From Solobacterium sp. (lineage in GTDB: Bacteria; Bacillota_I; Bacilli_A; Erysipelotrichales; Erysipelotrichaceae), in assembly GCA_016284975.1 (NCBI GenBank), contig JAEEPV010000328.1, positions 1 through 7,047 on the forward strand: a stretch of DNA of 7,047 bases, in the 5' to 3' direction. The first letter of the stretch is position 1. Every line of letters starts with the position of its first letter. Both the position numbers and the translations under genes were made by a program. This document shows, in pieces, positions 1-6,374 of the stretch. Below the pieces are notes generated by a model. The model made no database searches. It saw only the letters and a list, made by a program, of their open reading frames with translations, and was not told where the DNA came from.

Positions 1-80
1 CTCTGGAGACAGCGATGCGGATTGCGGCATTTGTCGCGGCAAGAATCGTCTCACAGAGTGGTGCTCTCCTGAATGATTAG
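1..80 (+). CDS. C-terminal fragment of an unidentified protein, possibly a PfkB-type carbohydrate kinase
   Basis: Only the last 26 codons lie in the window, in the frame of positions 3-80, ending in TAG at 78-80. The tail contains the stretch MRIAAFVAARIVSQSGAL and ends in LLND. An alanine-rich amphipathic helix followed by a short V-S-x-x-G-A segment is typical of the end of PfkB-family sugar or nucleoside kinases, where it follows the catalytic GAGD helix. That helix would lie outside this window, so the family call is a guess from a short tail. The other two forward frames close at nearby stops and give unnatural peptides. There is no clear terminator between this stop and the next gene. 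Confidence 0.45.
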   Translation, partial: LETAMRIAAFVAARIVSQSGALLND

Positions 81-133
81 TCAAAACACCTGAAATAACC
101 GATTTTCTTTCATCCGCAGTTCTAGGGATGATG

Positions 134-139
134 TATTAT
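134..139 (+). promoter_or_regulatory. candidate -10 box for the secreted C39-like gene
   Basis: TATTAT differs from the TATAAT consensus at one position and sits 31 bases before the start codon, which would give a leader of about 25 nt containing the ribosome binding site. No convincing -35 hexamer is present at 16-18 bp spacing, so this is a weak call. Confidence 0.3.
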
Positions 140-155
140 AGAGTACATAGAATAT

Positions 156-163
156 AAGAGGTG
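156..163 (+). promoter_or_regulatory. ribosome binding site of the C39-like gene
   Basis: AAGAGGTGG-like sequence, a good match to the anti-Shine-Dalgarno complement, ends 7 bases before the ATG at 171. It fixes the start of the secreted protein. Confidence 0.8.
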
Positions 164-170
164 GAACATT

Positions 171-932
171 ATGTATATTCGTAAAGGTTTAGCTGCTGTT
201 GCTGCCATGATTCTGGTATTCGGCGGATCGCTGAAACAGGTCAAAGCAGATGGCTACTGGCAGGAAGGCTATTGGGATGATGCAAGTCAGACATGGGTTG
301 ATGGCACCTGGGTCGAAACCGGAAATGCCTCCGGCGGATGGGTTGGTCAGCCGTATCAGGAATTTGCCAACGGGGGTACGATCAATTACGACGCCAACGG
401 AAACTGGACTTCTACGACAGTCGGAAATGTTCCTCTGTTTTCCCAGCATAATGGCGCATGGGCAGGGGTAACGATCGGTGAAGGAGGAAACTTCGGAACC
501 ACCGGCTGTGTACCGACTGCCATGGCAATCATTATGAATCATTTCGGAATGGGCGGTTCTCCGCTGGATTATGGGTATCTGATGAATGCCAGCGGAAACT
601 ATAACTCCTGGATGGGACATGGTGCGGACAGTGCGGCTCTTACCAATACAGGTGCCGCATACGGTCTTGCCGTTAATGCATTCTGTGATTATGATTCGAT
701 GTACTATGCCCTGCAGAGAGGAAAACTCGTTGCCGCCTGCATCGGAGGCAATGCGGCATATACCCACTGTGTTGTGCTGTATGGACTGGATGCCTGGGGC
801 AATACCAATGTTGCGGATCCTTCCGGAAGATACTATCGGACCAATATCTCTTCCATAATCAATAATATCTCGTATAACCCGATGGACTGGACGGCCGGCG
901 GACCGTTTGTCGCCTTCGGCTACGAATGGTAA
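171..932 (+). CDS. secreted C39-like (peptidase_C39_2 type) papain-fold protein
   Basis: A 253-residue exported protein. Residues 1-26 form a Sec signal peptide: positive MYIRK, a hydrophobic core (AAVAAMILVF) and probable cleavage after VKA. Residues 28-58 are Trp-rich, with GYW, TWV and GTWV elements that look like a short repeat. The rest matches the C39-like papain fold. VPLFSQ carries the oxyanion-hole Gln92, GTTGCVPTA carries the candidate nucleophile Cys113, AYTHCVVLYG carries His199, and VADPSG carries Asp216, so the Cys-His-Asp triad is complete. There is no ABC-transporter domain, so it is not a bacteriocin exporter. Family members act outside the cell as cysteine peptidases or transferases, but the substrate cannot be read from sequence. 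No sortase motif, GW or SH3b repeat follows, so it may be freely secreted or held by the Trp-rich segment. The start is supported by a strong ribosome binding site at 156-163. A terminator follows at once, so it is probably monocistronic. Confidence 0.82.
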   Translation: MYIRKGLAAVAAMILVFGGSLKQVKADGYWQEGYWDDASQTWVDGTWVETGNASGGWVGQPYQEFANGGTINYDANGNWTSTTVGNVPLFSQHNGAWAGVTIGEGGNFGTTGCVPTAMAIIMNHFGMGGSPLDYGYLMNASGNYNSWMGHGADSAALTNTGAAYGLAVNAFCDYDSMYYALQRGKLVAACIGGNAAYTHCVVLYGLDAWGNTNVADPSGRYYRTNISSIINNISYNPMDWTAGGPFVAFGYEW

Positions 933-943
933 TCGAACGATTC

Positions 944-971
944 AAGACCTGCTGAAACATGCAGGTTTTTA
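944..971 (+). terminator. Rho-independent terminator after the C39-like gene
   Basis: The 5' arm at 944-952 (AAGACCTGC) pairs with 961-969 (GCAGGTTTT), including one G-T pair, around an 8-base loop. The 3' arm runs into a T-rich stretch. The ACCTGC/GCAGGT core is perfect. It lies 12 bases after the stop codon. Confidence 0.8.
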
Positions 972-978
972 TTATCTG

Positions 979-984
979 TATAAT
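979..984 (+). promoter_or_regulatory. -10 box immediately upstream of the hydrolase-membrane fusion gene
   Basis: A perfect TATAAT just behind the preceding terminator. The gap to the ATG at 999 is only 14 bases, so transcription starting about 7 bases downstream would leave a leader of about 7 nt. No good -35 hexamer is visible; that region coincides with the terminator hairpin. The TG directly before the hexamer is one base out of register for a classical extended -10. Confidence 0.45.
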
Positions 985-998
985 CAGTTTGCGATAGA

Positions 999-3620
999 AT
1001 GTTGGATATGAAGGCTCATACAACAAATTATTATGTCCGGATGCTGCTGGTGATACCGGTTATTTTATTCATGCTTGTGACGAATCTGGTCACAGTTCAT
1101 GCGGATACGGAAGAGCCGGATCAGATTCAGTATCTTACGGCAAATTATCCGTCTGTTACGACCGGAAAGCTGTCCAGCGTGAAAGTGCCTTATTCTGATT
1201 CCTGGTTTTTAAAACCTTCATCGGAATACAATCATCTTCTTGCGCAGGCTTCCATGGGGCTTACAGTCTCGTCTTTCCGTTACTACAGTACCGATGGCTC
1301 TCCGCAGGATGTGAATGTTAAAGACTTCATGAATCAGGCCGGATTCAGGGATATCCGCTCCTATGACTATGACCGTCCCTCCGGACGCTATACGATCGCC
1401 AGTTCGATCGGTCATAAGGAAATCCTTTCGAGTGACGGAAAGAGCTATGAACTGGTTTCCGTCGGAATTGCCGGACAGGGGTATCGTGACGAATGGCTGT
1501 CCAATTTTTCCATCGGTGATGATACGATCCATACCGGATTCGCAGATGCTGCGGATGATATCTATGACCGTTTCTTTGGCTATATTGCCGCAAAGAATCT
1601 GGATGAGAAGAATATCCGGGTGTGGGTTTCCGGTTTTTCCCGGTCTGCCGCAGTCGCCAATGTTTTTTCAGCCAAACTGATTGATACCGAATGGTTTGAT
1701 CCGGAAGATATCTATGCATATACGTTTGCGACACCTGCAACGACCAAAGACCCGAAGAAAGGGGAATACTCCAGTATTTTCAATATTGTCGGCCGGATGG
1801 ATCCGGTGCCGATGGTGCCGTTTCGGGCCTGGGGGTATGACCGGTTCGGCACAACGTTTTCGACACCCTGTCAGGAAACCGACAGTGAATGGAACCTGAA
1901 AAAGAAGAAAGCCAATATCGTCTTCCGCCAGCTGACAGGACTCGATTTCTGGAATAATCCGGGAATGGATTCGACGCTTCACCAGTGTATGGAATACCTG
2001 ATGCAGATCGTCCCGTCTTCGAAAATCTATTATCTGTATCTCCAGGATCAGGTGATTAGTCTCTGGAAGGATAAATCACCGCTGAATATTCTCCGTAAGC
2101 TGTTTGATCTTTCGGAAGATCCGAATCTGATCAATGATTCCAACCGGGACATGGCAAATGAACTTCTCGATTATATCTGTTTCAGCGGTGTTTTTGCGGT
2201 AAGCGGGGAAAATGAATTCAGGGCCTGGCAGGATAAGGTGACTGCCGGCGCGAATATCATGCATGAACATACACCGGATGTTTATCTTGCATGGGTGATG
2301 TCCGATACGGATCCGGAAAAAATCTACTGCAGCAACCCGGATTATTCGGAAATCAGTGTTTATGGCCCGGGGGATGTTACCGTCTTTGATGATTCGGGCA
2401 ATTCGTTTACGGTTTTTGAAGATTACTCCAAACCCGCCGCCGGGACTTCTCTGAAATTTGCTTATGAGAAGGCCGGTCAAATGGTGAACATCACCATTCC
2501 CAATGACCGGAATTATTCGATTCGCATCCATGCCTCACAGGATCAGAAATTTACAATCGTGCGAAATGTCAGTGCGGCCGAAAACTTTACCGTAATGAAA
2601 AGCGATGCGTGCCGGATCGATCTGAAACAGGATGAAGAAACCGTTCTGAAGCTGGAGCCTGACGGAACGCTGAGCGGAGTGAAACGGGAAACGGCCGAGA
2701 ACGCGAAAGAACTCGAAGAAGCAGCCGATGTGGATGAAGTTGATCCCGATGACATTGTGACCTTTCAGGATTTCAACATATTCCATGTAAGCTGGAGAGT
2801 GCTGGTTCTGGGAATTATCAGCTTTATTGTCGTTACCGTCGGCTTTATGGTCTTCCTGATCATGGCACTGTTCAAAAAGCTCCGGCTTACACTTAAGATC
2901 CGCAATAAGGAAGTTCCTCAGAATACCAGAATCCATGCGTTCATACTGCTTGGTCTGATTACGGTATATGAACTGTATCTTCTGATGGAACTGTTCTGTG
3001 CGATTTATCCGAACAATGTCTCCATGCGCCTGACATTTAAGGTTCCGATTATGTTCATTCTTGTCATCATCGCTTACTATACGTATCTGAAAGTTCCGAC
3101 GGATCTGCATATGCGTACCTTTATGGCTCTGACGTTCCTGACCGCGGGAGATGTTATGATCAGCGCCAATGCATCTGCAGGAATTCTGCTGGAATGGATC
3201 GGACTTCTGATTCTGATCTATGCGTTCTGGAAGTTCAATAAACCAACAGCTGCCCAGTTTGCCGGGTTCATCATTGCCTCTGCGATCGGTGTGTTTCTGA
3301 TCAGCAGAATCAATGGGACGTATGATGAACTTCGCTACATCGCGATGGGCTACTATGTCACACTGGTATTCCTGCTGTTTGTTTCGCTGAAAACGCCGAA
3401 TCTGTTTATCAGAGGTTCCGTATGTCTGCTGGTCACCGGCATTATGATGATCTTTATCGGTGTATTCCTGGCAGATATCCTCACGGATATTATTCTGCAT
3501 ATGATTATGATCGGTATTTTCTATACCGGGCTTGTACTGCTGGAGAAGGGCATGCTGAAAGTGATTGATCTGCCGTATCAGGTTCTGAAACCGGCAGTTG
3601 CTGAAGAACCGGCCGGATGA
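999..3620 (+). CDS. secreted lipase-like alpha/beta hydrolase fused to a YhhN-like polytopic membrane domain
   Basis: An 873-residue protein with three parts. Residues 1-35 are a signal peptide with a long hydrophobic core, probably cut after VHA. Residues 36 to about 435 resemble class-3-lipase-like alpha/beta hydrolases of Firmicutes. VWVSGFSRSAAVAN holds the nucleophile elbow with Ser214 (G-x-S-x-S instead of G-x-S-x-G), NIVGRMDPVPMVPF supplies Asp268, and HTPDVYLAW supplies His424, giving a plausible triad. A beta-rich stretch (about 450-560) and an acidic linker (565-588) follow. From about 597 there is one membrane helix, a Lys/Arg-rich loop (KKLRLTLKIRNK, inside) and about eight more helices. 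That block resembles YhhN/TMEM86 lysoplasmalogenases in spacing and in the FK of MRLTFK (Lys681) and the GD of LTAGD (718-719). Inferred topology: hydrolase outside, C-terminus inside. Lipid hydrolysis is inferred; the YhhN relation is tentative. No ribosome binding site precedes the ATG at 999 or the in-frame ATG at 1008, so the exact start is uncertain. Confidence 0.75.
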   Translation: MLDMKAHTTNYYVRMLLVIPVILFMLVTNLVTVHADTEEPDQIQYLTANYPSVTTGKLSSVKVPYSDSWFLKPSSEYNHLLAQASMGLTVSSFRYYSTDGSPQDVNVKDFMNQAGFRDIRSYDYDRPSGRYTIASSIGHKEILSSDGKSYELVSVGIAGQGYRDEWLSNFSIGDDTIHTGFADAADDIYDRFFGYIAAKNLDEKNIRVWVSGFSRSAAVANVFSAKLIDTEWFDPEDIYAYTFATPATTKDPKKGEYSSIFNIVGRMDPVPMVPFRAWGYDRFGTTFSTPCQETDSEWNLKKKKANIVFRQLTGLDFWNNPGMDSTLHQCMEYLMQIVPSSKIYYLYLQDQVISLWKDKSPLNILRKLFDLSEDPNLINDSNRDMANELLDYICFSGVFAVSGENEFRAWQDKVTAGANIMHEHTPDVYLAWVMSDTDPEKIYCSNPDYSEISVYGPGDVTVFDDSGNSFTVFEDYSKPAAGTSLKFAYEKAGQMVNITIPNDRNYSIRIHASQDQKFTIVRNVSAAENFTVMKSDACRIDLKQDEETVLKLEPDGTLSGVKRETAENAKELEEAADVDEVDPDDIVTFQDFNIFHVSWRVLVLGIISFIVVTVGFMVFLIMALFKKLRLTLKIRNKEVPQNTRIHAFILLGLITVYELYLLMELFCAIYPNNVSMRLTFKVPIMFILVIIAYYTYLKVPTDLHMRTFMALTFLTAGDVMISANASAGILLEWIGLLILIYAFWKFNKPTAAQFAGFIIASAIGVFLISRINGTYDELRYIAMGYYVTLVFLLFVSLKTPNLFIRGSVCLLVTGIMMIFIGVFLADILTDIILHMIMIGIFYTGLVLLEKGMLKVIDLPYQVLKPAVAEEPAG

Positions 3621-3629
3621 AAGTTCGCA

Positions 3630-3658
3630 TTGCAGTTTCAGCTGCCTTGGGATAAAAT
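3630..3658 (+). promoter_or_regulatory. promoter of the leuS T-box transcript
   Basis: TTGCAG at 3630-3635 (weak -35) and TAAAAT at 3653-3658 (-10 with one mismatch) are separated by exactly 17 bp. This predicts a transcription start near 3665, just upstream of Stem I of the T-box. The -35 begins only ten bases after the stop codon of the preceding gene, and there is no terminator between them. Confidence 0.6.
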
Positions 3659-3664
3659 GACCCT

Positions 3665-3870
3665 GTTGTGATGAGAAAGAAGCAGTAGCCGGCAATCATC
3701 TTTCAAAGAGAGCAGCGGTTTGGTGAAACGCGCAGGATGCCCCGGTGAACTCATCTTTTGAACAGCCGCTGTTCCGGCGTTAACGGATCTCAATAAGCGC
3801 ATGACTTTTCATGAACTAAGGTGGTACCGCGTGATGAACGTCCTTAGACTTAAGGACGTTTTTATTTTTT
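3665..3870 (+). promoter_or_regulatory. leucine-specific T-box riboswitch upstream of leuS
   Basis: The leader reads uncharged tRNA-Leu and controls leuS by transcription antitermination. Stem I has a basal helix (3675-3680 with 3754-3759), an AGTA S-turn strand (3684-3687), an upper helix (3689-3692 CCGG with 3742-3745 CCGG), a GAGAG element (3708-3712) and an apical TTTGGTGAAA loop. The opposing strand is GAACTCA, placing the specifier codon CTC (Leu) at 3750-3752, followed by the conserved purine. A Stem II hairpin lies at 3760-3774 (GAACAG/CTGTTC) and a Stem III hairpin at 3800-3813 (CATGA/TCATG). The T-box AAGGTGGTACCGCG is at 3818-3831; its variable base T3825 would pair with the A73 discriminator of tRNA-Leu. 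CTAAGG (3816-3821) pairs with CCTTAG (3842-3847) to form the antiterminator, which excludes the terminator. Structure was paired by eye; the class and the leucine call are strongly supported. Confidence 0.95.
3837..3870 (+). terminator. regulated intrinsic terminator of the leuS T-box
   Basis: AACGTCCTTA (3837-3846) and TAAGGACGTT (3851-3860) form a perfect 10-bp stem with a 4-base loop, followed by a T-rich tract to 3870. The 5' arm contains the CCTTA that the antiterminator also needs, so the two structures are mutually exclusive. It forms when charged tRNA-Leu predominates. Confidence 0.93.
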
Positions 3871-3871
3871 G

Positions 3872-3877
3872 AAGGAG
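3872..3877 (+). promoter_or_regulatory. ribosome binding site of leuS
   Basis: AAGGAG lies directly after the T-box terminator. It is 4 bases before an ATG at 3882 and 10 bases before a second in-frame ATG at 3888. The spacing and the conserved N-terminus MAYNHKK favour 3888. Confidence 0.85.
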
Positions 3878-3887
3878 TGGGATGATT

Positions 3888-6290
3888 ATGGCTTACAATC
3901 ACAAGAAAACGGAAGAGAAATGGCGTACGTACTGGGAGACAAACAAGACATTCAAAACAGATGCCTGGGATTTCTCCAAACCAAAGTACTACGTACTGGA
4001 CATGTTCCCGTATCCGAGCGGAGCCGGTCTGCATGTCGGCCAGCCGGAGGGTTATACCGCTACGGATATCGTATCCAGAAAAAAGCGGATGGAAGGCTAT
4101 AATGTACTCCATCCGATGGGATTTGATTCCTTTGGTCTTCCGGCAGAACAGTATGCGATCAATACCGGAAATCACCCGGATCAGTTTACGAAAAACAACA
4201 TCGAGATCTTTACAAAACAGTTGAAGAATATCGGTTTTTCCTATGACTGGGACCGTGTTGTTTCAACCTGCGATCCGTCTTTCTATAAGTGGACGCAGTT
4301 TATCTTCAAGCTCCTGTTTGAAGATGGTCTTGCAAAATGTGTTGATATGCCGGTCAATTGGTGCGAGGAACTCGGCACCGTACTGGCAAATGATGAAGTA
4401 ATTGACGGAAAGAGCGAACGCGGCGGTTATCCGGTCATCCGCAAGAACATGAAGCAGTGGGTCATCGACATCGTTGCCTATGCTGAGCGGCTGCTGGAAG
4501 GTCTTGATGAAATTGACTGGCCGGAAAGCACAAAGGAAATGCAGCGGAACTGGATCGGCAAATCCATCGGTGCCCATGTCATCTTCAGGGTTGACGGTCA
4601 TGATGATTCCTTTACGGTATTTACGACCCGCTGCGATACGCTGTTTGGTGCGACCTACTGCGTACTTGCCCCGGAACATAAGCTGGTCGAAAAGATTACG
4701 ACCCCGGAACAGAAGGCTGCAGTGGAAGAATATGTACGGATCTGTTCCACGAAGTCGGATCTTGAGCGTACGGAGCTGAACAAGGAAAAGACCGGCGTCT
4801 TTACGGGTGCCTATGCAGTCAACCCCGTTAACGGCAAAAAGGTTCCGATCTGGATCAGTGACTATGTACTGGCAACCTATGGTACCGGTGCGATCATGGC
4901 AGTACCTGCGCATGATACACGTGACTACGAATTTGCCAGAAAGTTCGGTCTTGAGATCATTCCGGTTCTGGAAGGCGGCGATGTGGAAAAGGAAGCCTGG
5001 ACGGAAGACGGTATTCATATCAACAGCGGTTTCCTCGACGGCATGAACAAGGAAGACGCCATTTCTGCCATGACCGCATGGCTGGAAGAAAAGGGACTGG
5101 GCGAAAAGAAGATCAATTACCGGATCCGGGAATGGATTTTTGCCCGTCAGCGTTACTGGGGTGAGCCGATTCCGATCATTCATTTTGAAAATGATGAACT
5201 GATTGCCCTGCGGCTGGAAGACCTGCCGCTGATCCTGCCGGAGCTGGACGATTACAAACCGTCTGCCAGCGGTGCTTCTCCGCTTGAAAAGGCAGCCGAC
5301 TGGGTCAATGTCGAATATGAGGGCCGTAAGGGAAAGCGGGAAACCAGTACGATGCCGGGAAGTGCCGGCAGTTCCTGGTATTTCCTGCGCTATATTGATC
5401 CGGACAATGAAAACATGATCGCAGATCCAAAGCTGCTGGAGCACTGGCTGCCGGTTGATCTGTATGTCGGCGGACCGGAACATGCGGTCGGACACCTCCT
5501 GTACAGCCGTATGTGGAATAATTTCCTGTATGACAAGGGCTATGTGCCGGTGAAGGAGCCGTTCCATAAGCTTGTTCACCAGGGTATGATTCTGGGTGCC
5601 AACGGTATCAAGATGGGCAAGCGTTATCCGGAATACATCGTTGATCCGAATGAAATCGTTGACCGCTATGGTGCAGATACACTCCGTCTTTATGAAATGT
5701 TCATGGGACCGCTGGAAGCTTCCAAGCCATGGAGCGAGCAGGGGGTAGAAGGCGCCCGCAGATGGATCGAGCGTGTATGGCGTCTCTGCATGGAAAGTCC
5801 CGAAAAGATTACGGAAGAAGCTACACCGGATCTTGATTATGTGTACAACTGCACGATCAGGAAGGTCACCGAGGATATTGACAGCCTGAACTTCAATACC
5901 GCGATCAGCCAGATGATGATCTTCATCAATGACTGCTACAAGGCGGATAAGGTGAACCGGGATATGATCATCAATTTCATCAAGGTTCTCAGTCCGTTTA
6001 CACCGCATGTCTGTGAAGAGATCTATCAGCACTATACCGGTGAAAAGACCCTGGCTTATTCCGCCTGGCCGGCTTATGATCCGGAAAAACTGGAAATGAA
6101 CGCCGTAACGATCGTTGTTCAGGTCAACGGCAAGGTTCGTACGAAGTTTGATATCCGAAAGGATGAAGACAAGGCGGTTGTTGAAGAGACTGCACTTGCC
6201 CAGGAGGCACTGAAGCCGTTCCTGGAAGGCAAGACGGTACGTAAGGTCATCGTCGTACCCAACAAGATTGTAAACATCGTTGCCAACTGA
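3888..6290 (+). CDS. leuS: leucyl-tRNA synthetase (class Ia)
   Basis: Cytoplasmic enzyme that activates leucine with ATP and charges tRNA-Leu. It has 800 residues from the ATG at 3888 (802 from 3882), a normal length for short bacterial LeuRS. Order of parts: N-terminus [12 protein letters not shown]; Rossmann fold with the HIGH-equivalent HVGQ (residues 49-52) inside [37 protein letters not shown]1 editing domain with [12 protein letters not shown] (about 245-256) and [16 protein letters not shown] including the conserved [48 protein letters not shown]; the KMSKS-equivalent KMGKR (575-579); [17 protein letters not shown]; the anticodon-binding helical domain; and the C-terminal tRNA-contact domain with VQVNGKVR. 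The leucine-specific insertion that precedes KMSKS in E. coli is absent. The HIGH, KMSKS and TTRPDT signatures each deviate, but the rest is intact, so the enzyme should be active. Expression is controlled by the upstream leucine T-box. Confidence 0.98.
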   Translation: MAYNHKKTEEKWRTYWETNKTFKTDAWDFSKPKYYVLDMFPYPSGAGLHVGQPEGYTATDIVSRKKRMEGYNVLHPMGFDSFGLPAEQYAINTGNHPDQFTKNNIEIFTKQLKNIGFSYDWDRVVSTCDPSFYKWTQFIFKLLFEDGLAKCVDMPVNWCEELGTVLANDEVIDGKSERGGYPVIRKNMKQWVIDIVAYAERLLEGLDEIDWPESTKEMQRNWIGKSIGAHVIFRVDGHDDSFTVFTTRCDTLFGATYCVLAPEHKLVEKITTPEQKAAVEEYVRICSTKSDLERTELNKEKTGVFTGAYAVNPVNGKKVPIWISDYVLATYGTGAIMAVPAHDTRDYEFARKFGLEIIPVLEGGDVEKEAWTEDGIHINSGFLDGMNKEDAISAMTAWLEEKGLGEKKINYRIREWIFARQRYWGEPIPIIHFENDELIALRLEDLPLILPELDDYKPSASGASPLEKAADWVNVEYEGRKGKRETSTMPGSAGSSWYFLRYIDPDNENMIADPKLLEHWLPVDLYVGGPEHAVGHLLYSRMWNNFLYDKGYVPVKEPFHKLVHQGMILGANGIKMGKRYPEYIVDPNEIVDRYGADTLRLYEMFMGPLEASKPWSEQGVEGARRWIERVWRLCMESPEKITEEATPDLDYVYNCTIRKVTEDIDSLNFNTAISQMMIFINDCYKADKVNRDMIINFIKVLSPFTPHVCEEIYQHYTGEKTLAYSAWPAYDPEKLEMNAVTIVVQVNGKVRTKFDIRKDEDKAVVEETALAQEALKPFLEGKTVRKVIVVPNKIVNIVAN

Positions 6291-6292
6291 TC

Positions 6293-6320
6293 AAAATGCC
6301 CTGGAAACGGGGCATTTTCA
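6293..6320 (+). terminator. Rho-independent terminator after leuS
   Basis: AAAATGCCC (6293-6301) pairs perfectly over 9 bp with GGGCATTTT (6310-6318) around an 8-base loop. It starts two bases after the leuS stop. The T tract is short, so some read-through into scpA is possible. Confidence 0.85.
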
Positions 6321-6354
6321 ATCCGATATTAAGATGTCGTGAGCCGCTGATTTT

Positions 6355-6363
6355 TGATATAAT
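6355..6363 (+). promoter_or_regulatory. extended -10 promoter element of scpA
   Basis: TGATATAAT is a perfect TGn-TATAAT extended -10 element, which can work without a strong -35; none is obvious upstream. Only 11 bases separate it from the scpA ATG, so the predicted leader is about 4-5 nt. Confidence 0.65.
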
Positions 6364-6374
6364 CTGATGTGGCT

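Noticed and set aside
81..133. Possible terminator for the gene ending at 80
   Set aside because: No inverted repeat with a GC-rich stem followed by a T tract is found; the short T runs near 103-110 have no paired hairpin.
189..767. Minus-strand open frame (192 codons) opposite the C39-like gene
   Set aside because: There is no ribosome binding site or recognisable motif, and the plus-strand gene has a signal peptide, catalytic triad and terminator.
3621..3664. Terminator of the hydrolase-membrane fusion gene
   Set aside because: No stem with a T tract before the T-box promoter. Transcripts probably run into the T-box leader and end at its terminator when leucine is sufficient.
2535..3695. 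Long minus-strand open frame (386 codons) opposite the membrane domain
   Set aside because: The translation is rich in Gln, His, Asp and Arg, as expected from the antisense of codons for hydrophobic residues. It has no domain and overlaps the T-box promoter.
3882..3890. leuS start at the ATG at 3882 rather than 3888
   Set aside because: It would leave only 4 bases after AAGGAG and add MI before the family-typical MAYNHKK. The ATG at 3888 has better spacing.
4263..6032. Long open reading frame on the minus strand (589 codons) inside leuS
   Set aside because: It lies opposite leuS, whose plus-strand protein is unmistakable. The antisense translation has no recognisable domain and reflects codon bias of the real gene.
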